A stretch of DNA of 64,000 nt from Sulfuricurvum sp. (lineage in GTDB: Bacteria; Campylobacterota; Campylobacteria; Campylobacterales; Sulfurimonadaceae): positions 62,001-126,000 of the forward strand of contig NZ_JAQTUH010000003.1 of NCBI RefSeq assembly GCF_028710345.1, given 5' to 3'. Positions 18,344-26,883 of the stretch are shown here, piece by piece. A program made the position numbers and the translations under genes. Within the stretch, counting starts at the first letter, position 1. The number at the start of each line of letters is the position of its first letter. Under the pieces are notes generated by a model that ran no database searches, was not told the DNA's origin, and worked only from the letters and a program-made list of their open reading frames with translations.

Positions 18344-20923
18344 TCACCCTACTTGAACGGTAATCTCATCTCCAACGGCATCAAATATCACTTTAGATCC
18401 TTCATCGACCTCTCCGCCGAGGATCAAGTCCGCTAAACGATCTTCAACGATCTCATAAAGTGCCCGTTTAAGAGGACGTGCGCCGTATACCGGATCGAAT
18501 CCCGCGCTCGCGATATAGCGTTTCGCACTGTCAGTGAGGGTGAGGGTAATGTCACGCTCTTCCACTTTTGCCGCAATGTCTCTAAAGAAGAGATCGACAA
18601 TACTGAGAATCTGCGCTTCACCCAGCGGATTAAAGACCACTACATCATCCAAACGGTTTAAAAATTCGGGTTTAAAGTGCTGTTTTAATGCACCAAGCAC
18701 CATAGCTTGCAATCCCTCATCACCGTGATGCGCCATGATCTTATCACTTGCGATATTCGAGGTCAAAATGATGATGGTATTGGTAAAATCGACCACCACC
18801 CCTTTGTTATCAGTCAAACGTCCATCATCGAGCACTTGTAAGAGGACATTGAACACATCGGGGTGCGCTTTTTCGACCTCATCGAACAAGATAACGCTAT
18901 AAGGCTTACGGCGCACCGCTTCGGTGAGTTGTCCCCCATCATCAAACCCGACGTACCCAGGAGGGGCACCGACGAGTCGTGATACGGCATGTTTCTCCAT
19001 GTACTCCGACATATCGATACGGATCATGGACTCGCTACTGTCAAAGAGAAATTTAGCGAGTGTTTTCGCTGTCTGCGTTTTCCCGACTCCCGTAGGTCCA
19101 AGGAACAAGAATGATCCGATAGGACGGCTCTTATCGGAGAGTCCTGCTTTGTTTCGTTTAATCGCACGGGCTACGGCATGGGTCGCTTCTACTTGCCCAA
19201 CAACATCACGGTTGAGTTCCTCTTCGATATGAAGGATTTTCTCTTTTTCGCCTTGGAGCATTTTGTTTACCGGAATTTTTGTCCAACGGCTCACGATTCC
19301 TGCGATAGAGGCTTCATCGACACTGTTTTTTAGCAGTGTCCCCTCTGCAACCATCCCTTTCCATTTCTCTTGGAGTGCTTTTTCTTCCTCGAAAAGTTTC
19401 GGGATTTGACCGTATTCAATCTCTGCCGCTTTGTTAAAATCGGCCGCTTGTTTCGCGCCTTCCGCTTCACGGCGTTTGGCTTCGATTTCGGCTTTGATTT
19501 TCGCTACCCGTTCAAACACCTCTTTTTCATGAGCGAACTGCGATTCTAAACTTCGTCGCTCTTCTCCCGCATCGGCTAACTCACGTGCAATCTCTTCGAG
19601 CCGTTTAGTATTCGCCACCGATGATTCCATTTTAAGAGCCTCTTTTTCGACTTCTAAATTAGTTAATGTACGCTTCACACTCGCCAATGCATTCGGTTCT
19701 GATTCGATTTGCATACGCAACTCTGCCGCCGCTTCGTCAATCAAATCGATTGCTTTATCCGGCAAAAATCGATCATTAATATAACGGTCAGAGAGTTTTG
19801 CCGCCGCTACTAATGCCGAATCGGCAATATTAATACTGTGATGCGCTTCGAGACGCTCTTTAAGTCCACGTAAAATTTGTAAAGTTTGATTAACACTCGG
19901 CTCATCCACATTGACTGGTTGAAAACGTCGTTGGAGTGCCGCATCTTTTTCGAAATACTTACGATACTCTTTGAGCGTCGTCGCCCCGATGGTGTGTAAC
20001 TCTCCCCGAGCCAGTGCGGGTTTGAGGATATTCGCCGCATCCATCGACCCCTCTGATGCACCTGCCCCAACGATAGTATGAATCTCATCGATAAAGAGAA
20101 TAATATTAGCCGATTTCTTTACCTCATCGATCACCGCCTTGAGACGATCTTCAAACTCACCGCGATATTTTGCACCCGCAATCAGTGCACTCATATCCAG
20201 TGTAATTACCCGCTTGTTTTGAAGACTTAAAGGCACTTCTTTGTTATAGATACGCTGTGCCAGCCCCTCGACCAATGCCGTTTTACCGACTCCCGGTTCA
20301 CCGAGGAGGATTGGATTGTTTTTTGTTTTACGAATCAAAATCTGCATCATACGACCGATCTCTTCATCTCGACCAATTACCGGAGAGAGTTTCCCCTCTG
20401 CAGCTTCTTTGGTTAAATCAATCCCGTATTTAGCAAGTGATTCGAGATTTTCATCTGCTGTTTGACTTTCGATCTTTTGTCCTGCACGAGACGCTTCGAA
20501 CGTTTTAGCCAATTCTCGCAAATCGACATATTTTCCTAAAATCGCTTTAAACGGATCATTTTGAAGATTCGCAATGATATAGGTATCAATCGCTAAAAAG
20601 CTGTCACCGCTTTTTGCCATCTCCCCAGAACTTACTTCGAGTGAATGGGCAAAATTACGGGAGAGTCGAATACTTTCCTTGGTTACCGATGAGACACTTG
20701 GAAGTTTAGAGGCTACACTTTTGACATCGAGTTCAATCGCTATTTTATCAATACTCATCTTGTTGAGCATTTGATTTAACGGGGAGTTGCTGTTGGCGAG
20801 CAATGCCCATAAAAAATGGATTGGTTCAACTTCGCTGTTTTTGTTGTGTAGTGCTAAAGAAATCGAGGATTCGATCATCTCGGTCATTTGGTGAGTAAGT
20901 TTTTCAAAAATATTAGATGCCAT
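18344..20923 (-). CDS. clpB: ATP-dependent disaggregase ClpB
   Basis: ClpB threads aggregated proteins through a hexameric double AAA+ ring together with DnaK. The 859-residue protein has a Clp N-domain (1-145) and a first AAA+ domain with [13 protein letters not shown] and [14 protein letters not shown] middle coiled-coil domain (about 400-520, rich in Glu, Lys and Ala) separates it from the second AAA+ domain, which has [12 protein letters not shown] and [14 protein letters not shown]. The coiled-coil insert distinguishes ClpB from ClpA/ClpC. AGGAGAATTTT precedes the ATG. Upstream there is a consensus promoter overlapping an HspR-type operator, indicating heat-shock control. Confidence 0.98.
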   Translation of the reverse strand: MASNIFEKLTHQMTEMIESSISLALHNKNSEVEPIHFLWALLANSNSPLNQMLNKMSIDKIAIELDVKSVASKLPSVSSVTKESIRLSRNFAHSLEVSSGEMAKSGDSFLAIDTYIIANLQNDPFKAILGKYVDLRELAKTFEASRAGQKIESQTADENLESLAKYGIDLTKEAAEGKLSPVIGRDEEIGRMMQILIRKTKNNPILLGEPGVGKTALVEGLAQRIYNKEVPLSLQNKRVITLDMSALIAGAKYRGEFEDRLKAVIDEVKKSANIILFIDEIHTIVGAGASEGSMDAANILKPALARGELHTIGATTLKEYRKYFEKDAALQRRFQPVNVDEPSVNQTLQILRGLKERLEAHHSINIADSALVAAAKLSDRYINDRFLPDKAIDLIDEAAAELRMQIESEPNALASVKRTLTNLEVEKEALKMESSVANTKRLEEIARELADAGEERRSLESQFAHEKEVFERVAKIKAEIEAKRREAEGAKQAADFNKAAEIEYGQIPKLFEEEKALQEKWKGMVAEGTLLKNSVDEASIAGIVSRWTKIPVNKMLQGEKEKILHIEEELNRDVVGQVEATHAVARAIKRNKAGLSDKSRPIGSFLFLGPTGVGKTQTAKTLAKFLFDSSESMIRIDMSEYMEKHAVSRLVGAPPGYVGFDDGGQLTEAVRRKPYSVILFDEVEKAHPDVFNVLLQVLDDGRLTDNKGVVVDFTNTIIILTSNIASDKIMAHHGDEGLQAMVLGALKQHFKPEFLNRLDDVVVFNPLGEAQILSIVDLFFRDIAAKVEERDITLTLTDSAKRYIASAGFDPVYGARPLKRALYEIVEDRLADLILGGEVDEGSKVIFDAVGDEITVQVG

Positions 20924-20949
20924 AAAATTCTCCTAGTTGAGTTATTCGA

Positions 20950-20980
20950 ATTATAATACTTTGAGTCACTTGTTGTCAAG
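20950..20980 (-). promoter_or_regulatory. clpB promoter with overlapping HAIR-like (HspR) operator
   Basis: On the minus strand, TTGACA (20974-20979) and TATAAT (20950-20955) are separated by 18 bp, a near-perfect sigma-70 promoter 27 bp before the clpB ATG. On the plus strand, TTTGAGT-N7-TGTCAAG (20960-20980) covers the -35 and spacer. It matches the HspR inverted repeat CTTGAGT-N7-ACTCAAG at 11 of 14 positions. HspR represses clpB in Helicobacter and Campylobacter. No CIRCE element was found. Confidence 0.72.
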
Positions 20981-21008
20981 TCTTTTAAATAATTTTATTT
21001 AGAAGTTT

Positions 21009-21092
21009 GTCATCCTCGGGCTCACGTGCCCTATAGGGTATGACCCGGGGATCCATCCCAAAAGCTGGATTCCCGCCTTCGCGGGAATGACG
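21009..21092. repeat. REP-like palindromic repeat cluster
   Basis: Contains GTCATCCTCGGGCT, GACCCGGGGATCCATCCC and the perfect hairpin ATTCCCGC-CTTC-GCGGGAAT (21070-21089), followed by GACGG. The same modules recur at 58106-58206 and in part at 24395-24422. Such palindromes are dispersed between genes of many proteobacteria. It occupies most of the gap between clpB and the DUF445 gene. Confidence 0.8.
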
Positions 21093-21096
21093 GAAA

Positions 21097-21798
21097 CTAA
21101 ATTAAAAATACAGATATTAACCCAATCACCCCTCCAAACACACCGCCCCAAACCACAAGCCATCCCAAATGCTCTTTCATTAACGTATGCAGCATCTCTT
21201 TTATCATTATCGGAGTAAGCTCTGCCAGACGTGCTTCGACAATCCCTTCAATCGATTCACTCAAATGCGTTCCCCCTTGGTGCAGATGGGTATTGAGCGC
21301 ATTCATAAACGATTCGCTCTGAGAAATCTCTATTGTGGAGGCTTTGATTTTTTCCAAAAACGGCTCTTTGAGTTTACCGATAATCGCTTCTCCGCCAAAC
21401 ATACCGAGCATACCTCCCAAACTTGACTCCATAACACTTTTTAGCAAGGCATTGTAGGCAGGGGTAAAATCGGTTTGCTCAATTATCGGGCTCAAATCGA
21501 TGGTGCGTTCTTGAGAGAGTACAAAGTTTTCGATTTTTTCAGGGGTAAAAAACTGCTCCATAATCAATTTTTTCAGTGCTTCACGTATCGATTCGAACCG
21601 ATCGATGATAATCCCCGAACCGTAAAGATAGGGAACTTTTTCGAAAAGCATATGGATTGCGAGCTGGTTGGTCACCGCCCCCGAGAGTGCAAACAATCCC
21701 GCACTTCGCAATGCCGTACCCATCATCCCTTCCACAGTATAAGATAGTCCGACTAAGCCTAATGAAACAAAATTTGTCATCCATCCTTTATCAAACAT
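21097..21798 (-). CDS. DUF445 family membrane protein
   Basis: A 233-residue member of the DUF445 family. An N-terminal hydrophobic segment includes GLFALSGAVTNQLAIHMLFE, the family signature with the NxLAIxMLF core, and is followed by VPYLYGSGIIIDRFESIREA. A C-terminal membrane helix (LVVWGGVFGGVIGLISVFL) closes the protein. The biochemical role of the family is not established. CAAGGAGATTGT precedes the ATG. It stands alone, divergent from the unknown gene pair at 21869. Confidence 0.82.
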   Translation of the reverse strand: MFDKGWMTNFVSLGLVGLSYTVEGMMGTALRSAGLFALSGAVTNQLAIHMLFEKVPYLYGSGIIIDRFESIREALKKLIMEQFFTPEKIENFVLSQERTIDLSPIIEQTDFTPAYNALLKSVMESSLGGMLGMFGGEAIIGKLKEPFLEKIKASTIEISQSESFMNALNTHLHQGGTHLSESIEGIVEARLAELTPIMIKEMLHTLMKEHLGWLVVWGGVFGGVIGLISVFLI

Positions 21799-21868
21799 AC
21801 AATCTCCTTGAGTTAATACCTGTATTATACAAAAAAGGTTAAAGTTACACCCAAAAAAGGAGCATTAG

Positions 21869-22348
21869 ATGGTTTTACACTCTATGGAAACACTGCTTGC
21901 ATCAGGTGAATCGTCCGCTATTCTCTCAGCGGTTTCAATAGCATTGGAGCGAAGCGATGAAGTTCCTATGTGGAAACAAAAAACACTCCCCTATGTCGAA
22001 GCGATTTTAAGTGTACTTATCCCCCTACGAGACCAAAATTTACTCTTTGATCCTGAGGGAAATCCTCACAATACCCTAACAACACCCCTCTTTTTACGCT
22101 GGTGCGATTTGATGAGTCTCAAAACACTTGCCTTTACCCTCGCTAAAAGCAATGAAGCTACTCAATTGGTGCGAACTAAAATTACCCAAACCGACTACAC
22201 CCCAATAGAACTCGAAATACTCGGAAAATATCTCAGTAGTTACAGCGTTAATCTCGAAGATGAGTGGCAAGATTTTCCGATTACAAACTATAATCTCCAT
22301 ATCGGAATCACTGCATTAATCGAAAAAATTCTCACAGGAGGTCGCTAA
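21869..22348 (+). CDS. Hypothetical protein, first gene of an unknown pair
   Basis: A 159-residue soluble, mostly helical protein that I do not recognise. Segments such as LPYVEAILSVLIPLRDQNLLF and LRWCDLMSLKTLAFTLAKSN look folded rather than spurious. AAAGGAGCATTAG gives a strong ribosome-binding site. Its stop overlaps the start of the next gene (TAATG), so the two are translationally coupled and probably act together. No signal peptide or catalytic motif is evident. Confidence 0.65.
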   Translation: MVLHSMETLLASGESSAILSAVSIALERSDEVPMWKQKTLPYVEAILSVLIPLRDQNLLFDPEGNPHNTLTTPLFLRWCDLMSLKTLAFTLAKSNEATQLVRTKITQTDYTPIELEILGKYLSSYSVNLEDEWQDFPITNYNLHIGITALIEKILTGGR

Positions 22349-22782
22349 TGGAGCCGTTCGAAGCCAAACCTCTCAACATCACCACCTATCTCTCTCGCAA
22401 CGAGATTGAAGAGCATTTAGCCAATGTTGACTATATCCTCATGGCTGCCCCATCGATGATGGCACCACCAGAGTTGCCACTCCATTTTAGTATCTTTTTA
22501 AACACTTCTAATCCTATCCCCGATGAGATTAAACCTCAAATTCTTGACAAATTTTGCTCACAACTTGGTATTTCCAAAACCCGTTATGTCCTCAGTGATC
22601 TCGTCCGTGTTGCCTTTGCCATTACGCCACAAGAGACCCCTATGCCCCGTCACCTCCTCGATGAAGCCGAAGCCAATACCATCCCATGGGTCACCATGCA
22701 TATTATCGATTTTCTAGGGGATGCAGAAGGGTTTAAAGAGGCGAAAGACGGATTAAACGGGTGGAGTTATAGTTATAATTAG
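22348..22782 (+). CDS. Hypothetical protein whose 3' end is duplicated beyond HicAB
   Basis: A 144-residue protein of unknown family (KPLNITTYLSRNEIEEHLAN at the N-terminus, HIIDFLGDAEGFKEAKDG near the C-terminus). It is translationally coupled to the preceding gene. Its last 204 bases (22579-22782) are repeated at 23441-23641 at about 88 percent identity, on the far side of the HicAB cassette. The repeated part encodes the final 67 residues including WSYSYN. The gene itself looks intact. Confidence 0.68.
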   Translation: MEPFEAKPLNITTYLSRNEIEEHLANVDYILMAAPSMMAPPELPLHFSIFLNTSNPIPDEIKPQILDKFCSQLGISKTRYVLSDLVRVAFAITPQETPMPRHLLDEAEANTIPWVTMHIIDFLGDAEGFKEAKDGLNGWSYSYN

Positions 22783-22793
22783 GTTAGGGAAAT

Positions 22794-23150
22794 TTAAATC
22801 CCTATCTCTCTCATCGCTGCTTTTTGTAAAAAAGCTGAACGACTTAAATGCAACGGCTCGATATAGCTGTCGATTTTTTTCACCAAATTCTCAGGCATCG
22901 AGATATTGATTCGTAAACTTTTTTCATTAGTATGTGGTTCGGGTATACTATCTCCCTGAGTAAGAGAGACTTCTACAAAAGCCGAAAAAGCGCTCTGAGC
23001 TGACTCTATCGCCTCTATCGCACTCTCTCCATCACCCATCACCCCTTTAAAATCTTTATAATAGGCAAACCATCCATCACCATCTTCGAGACTCACTTTT
23101 TTGATAACAATCTCATAATCAAGATTCATATAATACTCTAGATTTTTCAT
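22794..23150 (-). CDS. hicB: HicB-type antitoxin
   Basis: A 118-residue antitoxin. The N-terminal half is the partial RNase H-like HicB domain (DGDGWFAYYKDFKGVMGDGE). The C-terminal half is a ribbon-helix-helix DNA-binding segment (RINISMPENLVKKIDSYIEP then LSRSAFLQKAA). The RHH form suggests direct repression of the operon. Its ATG overlaps the hicA stop (ATGA), giving the toxin-first order common for hicAB. The cassette lies between two copies of the 3' end of the upstream unknown gene. Confidence 0.9.
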   Translation of the reverse strand: MKNLEYYMNLDYEIVIKKVSLEDGDGWFAYYKDFKGVMGDGESAIEAIESAQSAFSAFVEVSLTQGDSIPEPHTNEKSLRINISMPENLVKKIDSYIEPLHLSRSAFLQKAAMREIGI

Positions 23151-23377
23151 TTGGTTTCTCCCAAAATTTCTAATACGTGTTTGACATAAATAGCTTTGAT
23201 AGGCTTATGATACGGTATTACAATAGTTGTCGTATTCTCTTTACGAAAAACAAAGTGACTTCCACCGCTGTTGTGACAAACATATCCATAATCTTCCAAA
23301 AGTTTTTTAATATCCTCAAAAAGGATATTTTTTGGATTATTTTTCATGGCTTTGATTAGTTTGTCTTTTTTACTCAT
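23147..23377 (-). CDS. hicA: HicA mRNA interferase toxin
   Basis: A 76-residue HicA toxin with the dsRNA-binding-like fold. The catalytic His is in NSGGSHFVFRKE; VIPYHKPIKAIYVKHVLEIL is the typical C-terminal block. AAAGGTGGCATA precedes the ATG. It is expected to cleave mRNA and tmRNA unless bound by HicB, encoded by the next gene. All key residues look intact. Confidence 0.9.
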   Translation of the reverse strand: MSKKDKLIKAMKNNPKNILFEDIKKLLEDYGYVCHNSGGSHFVFRKENTTTIVIPYHKPIKAIYVKHVLEILGETK

Positions 23378-23440
23378 TATGCCACCTTTAATTACACAAT
23401 CTTACACAATGAAATATTAAACAGATATTAGAAATCACAA

Positions 23441-23641
23441 ACCCGTTACATCCTCAGTGACCTCGTCCGTGTTACCTTCACCATTATACCTCATGAGACG
23501 CCTACCCGTCACCTCCTCGATGAAGTCGAAGCCAATACCATCCCATGGACAACAATGCATATTATCGATTTTCTAGGGGACGCAGAAGGGTTTAAAGAGG
23601 TGAAAGATGGATTGATCGGATGGAGTTATAGTTATAATTAA
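23441..23641 (+). pseudogene. Free-standing copy of the 3' end of the 22348-22782 gene
   Basis: These 201 bases align with 22579-22782 over their whole length with about 24 substitutions and one missing codon, and end at a TAA in place of TAG. The reading frame is open throughout (TRYILSDLVRVTFTIIPHET ... IGWSYSYN), but a TAG lies four codons upstream and no start codon is available. Homology stops abruptly at 23441. It lies immediately beyond hicA and before the HEPN gene. It is a remnant or target duplication, not a functional gene. Confidence 0.9.
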
Positions 23642-23686
23642 GGCTCTTCACCCTAAAATCACTCCAGTATATTTTCAAGGAAACCG

Positions 23687-24106
23687 ATGGCACTTGTCCT
23701 CACCAATTTTTTAAAAGCAATCGAAGCACTGGAGAGATCACTCCAAGCGGATGAAGATGCTTCGACCCTCGCCCTATCCAATGACATACGTGAAAGTATC
23801 CGCGCAGGGGTAATCCAAAATTTCGAAGTGTGCTATGAGCAATCATGGAAAATGATGAAACGGTGGATCGAAAATCATGTGGGAAGTACCTATGTAGACG
23901 GGGTAACGCGCCGTGAGCTATTTCGTGTTGCCGCGGAAAATCGTCTGATTTGCGATGTCGAGCTATGGATGGGATTTCACTCTTCCCGCAACGAAACTTC
24001 GCACACTTACGACCAAGCAACCGCGAACGAAGTGTTTACCGATGCCAAACCATTTTTAATCGAAGTAAAATCTCTTTTTGATACCATCCAATCGCGCAAT
24101 GATTGA
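23687..24106 (+). CDS. HEPN-domain toxin (HI0074-like) of a HEPN-MNT module
   Basis: A 139-residue protein of the HI0074 nucleotidyltransferase-substrate-binding family, part of the HEPN superfamily. The helical fold includes VIQNFEVCYEQSWKMMKRWI and the HEPN catalytic motif R-x4-H as RNETSH (residues 101-106). In characterised HEPN-MNT pairs this subunit is the RNase toxin and the MNT partner is the antitoxin that modifies it. Its stop overlaps the MNT start (ATGATTGA). It directly follows the gene-end remnant at 23641. Confidence 0.88.
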   Translation: MALVLTNFLKAIEALERSLQADEDASTLALSNDIRESIRAGVIQNFEVCYEQSWKMMKRWIENHVGSTYVDGVTRRELFRVAAENRLICDVELWMGFHSSRNETSHTYDQATANEVFTDAKPFLIEVKSLFDTIQSRND

Positions 24107-24389
24107 TCTCTCACCTGATAATCTCGCCCTTTTAAAACAACTCATTACCGAGCATCTTAGCGAATGCGAAATCCGTGTATTCGGATCACGTATTCACGGA
24201 ACGGCAAAACCTTACTCCGACATCGACATCGCCCTTAAATGTAGCTCACCGATTGATCGACGAACGATGAGCCGTCTAAAAGAGGCGTTACAAGAATCCA
24301 CTCTTCCGATACGAGTCGATGTATTGGACTGGAATGCTATTTCGGAGGAGTTTAGAGGGGTGATTGAAGAGGGGTATGAGGTTTTGTAG
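24099..24389 (+). CDS. MNT-type minimal nucleotidyltransferase antitoxin
   Basis: A 96-residue DNA polymerase beta-like nucleotidyltransferase. The motif GSRIHG (29-34) and the metal-binding pair D41-x-D43 in YSDIDIAL are intact, and a third acidic residue lies in IRVDVLDW. In HEPN-MNT systems this enzyme AMPylates the HEPN toxin. The ATG at 24099 is used because it forms the overlap with the HEPN stop and gives the family N-terminus; an upstream in-frame ATG at 24078 lies inside the HEPN gene. Confidence 0.88.
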   Translation: MIDLSPDNLALLKQLITEHLSECEIRVFGSRIHGTAKPYSDIDIALKCSSPIDRRTMSRLKEALQESTLPIRVDVLDWNAISEEFRGVIEEGYEVL

Positions 24390-24394
24390 TTTTT

Positions 24395-24422
24395 GTCATT
24401 CCCGATCAAGTCGGGAATCCAG
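24395..24422. repeat. REP-like palindrome
   Basis: GTCATTCCCGATCAAGTCGGGAATCCAG forms ATTCCCGA-TCAAG-TCGGGAAT. The same hairpin occurs at 58181-58201. It lies directly after the MNT gene and before the convergent HEPN-like gene. Confidence 0.8.
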
Positions 24423-24434
24423 CTCTCTTATCAT

Positions 24435-24944
24435 TTAAAGATTATTTGTTGAAAAAGTATCTTCAGCAAAAATAGATACAAGTTCTTTTATTTTCTCTTT
24501 TGTTTTTAGATTTTTATTATTTCTTTCTAACCATGTAGAAACACCCGTACATATTTCTTGACAAAAAGCTGGTAAGTCTAATTGTAGAACAGAATTGATT
24601 TGACGTAAATGAGGATGTCCTATTGTAAAGAAAAAATTTTTATGTACTTTTTGAGCAGACTGTGTACTTATATCTAAACTTCCTTCATGTAATACTGCAC
24701 ATCTCAATGCATATAAATCATCTCCTGTTAAAAAAACATGCTCTGTTTTTTCACTACCTATTTTATGTTTATAGGTTTCTGCAAGATAGGTATTAAACCA
24801 ATCTATATATTGTTGTTTAGAAGTTTTATTATTAGCCGAATCTATCCGTGCACAAATATCTGGAAGTGTTAAAGATAAATATAAAGCTGAAATATAATTT
24901 TCATTTTCAAGAGATTTTTTCACTGCCTCAATCAGATGATTCAT
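24435..24944 (-). CDS. Hypothetical protein with a HEPN-like R-x4-H motif
   Basis: A 169-residue soluble helical protein of an unnamed but probably widespread family. Recognisable segments are YLSLTLPDICARID, a YIDWFNTYL block and FLTGDDLYALRCAVLHEGS. The last contains R81-x4-H86 (RCAVLH), which fits the HEPN RNase motif. GAGGAAAG precedes the ATG. It lies beside HEPN-MNT and HicAB, which supports a toxin or defence-related role, but this is an inference. It is AT-rich compared with the neighbouring pepP. Confidence 0.62.
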   Translation of the reverse strand: MNHLIEAVKKSLENENYISALYLSLTLPDICARIDSANNKTSKQQYIDWFNTYLAETYKHKIGSEKTEHVFLTGDDLYALRCAVLHEGSLDISTQSAQKVHKNFFFTIGHPHLRQINSVLQLDLPAFCQEICTGVSTWLERNNKNLKTKEKIKELVSIFAEDTFSTNNL

Positions 24945-24997
24945 TTTACTTTCCTCGTATAAGATTTGACTTCACTATCACTTCGCGGAAATGACGG

Positions 24998-26302
24998 TCA
25001 ACGCCGACACATCCCCTCTATCTCCTCCACACTCTTAGCAATCATCACCGAAAGGTTCTCATACCCCTCTTCGGTAACGAGGATATTATCCTCGATACGG
25101 ATACCGATACCGCGATAGCGTTCAGGTACACTCTCATCATCGACGCGGAAATAGAGCCCCGGCTCAATCGTCATCACCATCCCCGCCATAAACGCTAACG
25201 ACTCACCCTCTTCGTCCACATATGGACATGGGTCATGAACATCCAACCCCATCCAGTGACCTATTCCATGCGGTGCGTATTTTTTGTGCTCTTTAGCTTC
25301 CATGAGCGTTTTGCGTTCACCGCTCAAAATCCCCAGTTCAATCAGGGCATCACACAGTAACTCTTCACTATAGTTTTGTAGCCAATCGCGTTTAACACCC
25401 ACTCGTATCGCTTCGATGACACGGAGCTGAACATCAAGGACTGCATTGTACACCTCTCGCTGGGCATCGCTAAATTTTCCGTTAATCGGAAAGGTGCGGG
25501 TGATATCGCTCGCATAAAGTTCCCATTCACACGCGGCATCGATGAGGACTAAATCGCCGTCGCGAAGTTCATCACGGTTATCGACGTAATGGAGGGTATT
25601 CGCATTATTCCCCCCTGCGACTATCGCACCATAGGCTTCACTCGACGCGCCGTTGTTTAAAAAAATATAGTTCATTTCGGCTTGAAGCTGATACTCTCTC
25701 ATCCCTGCACGGCACTTTTCCATCGCACTATGGTGCGCCTCGGCGGTAATAGCAATCGCTTTCTTTATCGACTCTATCTCTTCAGATGACTTTATAAGTC
25801 GTAAGGTTCGGATGAGATAAGTGACATCACGGATGGAGCGGATATGGCGTTTAACACCACGCGTAGAGTGAAGCGACTGAGCCGCTGTTTTGGCTTCAGA
25901 GAGTCTCGATGAATCACTGTATAAATCGATGTAGAGGTTGATATGCTCATGTAAAAGCTCTTTAATCATACCACCGAATTGAGCAATGTCGTGTACTTCA
26001 TCGACGCTAAATTTCTCGCGTGCCCCATCGATACCCATACGTGCACCGTTCCAAAGAGCGTGCTCGGCATTATGAGCTTCGACAAATAGAATCGTTTTTG
26101 ATGAATTGGGAGTTTTAATCAATACTAAAACAGAGTTGTCTTCATTAAACCCACAAAGGTAATAAAAATCGCTGTTTTGACGGTAAGGGTACTCGGTATC
26201 GTTGGAACGAGTTTGAGGTGGTGCGGAGGTGATAATCGCTAAGCCCTCCTCCATCATATCAAGGAGTTTGGAGCGGCGGTTTAAAAAGTGTGTTTCATTC
26301 AT
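24998..26302 (-). CDS. pepP: Xaa-Pro aminopeptidase (PepP family)
   Basis: A creatinase/aminopeptidase P family M24 metallopeptidase of about 434 residues that removes N-terminal residues preceding proline. The N-terminal aminopeptidase P domain (FLNRRSKLLDMMEEGLAI, then YPYRQNSDFYYLCGF) is followed by the pita-bread domain. The dimetal ligands are in LVLIDAACEW, YASDITRTFP, HGIGHWMGLDVHD, TIEPGLYF and GIRIEDN. The ATG at 26302 (MNETHFLNRR) is preferred; the open frame runs 16 codons further into the REP-like palindrome. Confidence 0.92.
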   Translation of the reverse strand: MNETHFLNRRSKLLDMMEEGLAIITSAPPQTRSNDTEYPYRQNSDFYYLCGFNEDNSVLVLIKTPNSSKTILFVEAHNAEHALWNGARMGIDGAREKFSVDEVHDIAQFGGMIKELLHEHINLYIDLYSDSSRLSEAKTAAQSLHSTRGVKRHIRSIRDVTYLIRTLRLIKSSEEIESIKKAIAITAEAHHSAMEKCRAGMREYQLQAEMNYIFLNNGASSEAYGAIVAGGNNANTLHYVDNRDELRDGDLVLIDAACEWELYASDITRTFPINGKFSDAQREVYNAVLDVQLRVIEAIRVGVKRDWLQNYSEELLCDALIELGILSGERKTLMEAKEHKKYAPHGIGHWMGLDVHDPCPYVDEEGESLAFMAGMVMTIEPGLYFRVDDESVPERYRGIGIRIEDNILVTEEGYENLSVMIAKSVEEIEGMCRR

Positions 26303-26330
26303 GGCGATATTGTGCCATATTTTACGCGTC

Positions 26331-26377
26331 ATTGCGGACTCGATCCGCAATCTTAGATCCTGAATCGAGTTCAGGAT
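26331..26377. repeat. Pair of REP-like palindromes
   Basis: Two perfect hairpins stand side by side: ATTGCGGA-CTCGA-TCCGCAAT (26331-26351) and ATCCTGAA-TCGAG-TTCAGGAT (26357-26377). They lie between cheW and pepP on the minus strand and could act as a transcript-stabilising or weak termination structure, but no T-run follows. Confidence 0.75.
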
Positions 26378-26386
26378 GACAAAATA

Positions 26387-26881
26387 TTAGAAATTTCTCT
26401 CTAATAATTTATGTACTTTGAGAATAGTAATGATACGATCCGCTTGTTTACCGACTCCATCAATCATCGTCTCTTGTTCACTAATCGTATCGGGTGCCGG
26501 TCCGATATCACGTTTTGGCATACGTATCGCTTCAGTAAGGCGGTCAATCACGAAGCCTGCAACATCATCGCCGTTTTTCATCACAATAAAACGGGTCTCT
26601 TCTGTATGTTTTTGTGTCTCTAAGCCAAAACGTGAACGTAAATCGATCAACGGTATAACTGAACCGCGCAGGTTAAAAACACCCAAGATATAGGCTGGAG
26701 TTTGCGGTACGCGTGTCCAACCGATCGGCTTGATGATCTCTTGGATACTTAAAATAGGTATTGAGAATTCCTCTTCTCCTACGATAAATCCGACCAATTG
26801 AATCACTTCATCGATTTTTTGATCCTCACCGGAGAGGGCTTTATTTTGTTTACTGATAATTTGTTGCAATTTTTCACTCAT
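26387..26881 (-). CDS. cheW: Chemotaxis coupling protein CheW
   Basis: CheW links methyl-accepting chemoreceptors to CheA. The 164-residue protein is a single CheW domain: LVGFIVGEEEFSIPILSIQE, then YILGVFNLRGSVIPLIDLRS, and ending in DRIITILKVHKLL. GAGGGG lies about eight bases before the ATG, two bases after the cheA stop. It is the last gene of cheV-cheA-cheW. Confidence 0.95.
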   Translation of the reverse strand: MSEKLQQIISKQNKALSGEDQKIDEVIQLVGFIVGEEEFSIPILSIQEIIKPIGWTRVPQTPAYILGVFNLRGSVIPLIDLRSRFGLETQKHTEETRFIVMKNGDDVAGFVIDRLTEAIRMPKRDIGPAPDTISEQETMIDGVGKQADRIITILKVHKLLERNF

Positions 26882-26883
26882 AA

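Noticed and set aside
20924-21008. CIRCE element (HrcA operator) at clpB
   Set aside because: No TTAGCACTC-N9-GAGTGCTAA-like sequence is present; only the HAIR-like repeat was found.
26331-26377. Rho-independent terminator of cheW
   Set aside because: The two hairpins are stable but no T-run follows on the minus strand; related palindromes occur elsewhere as repeats.
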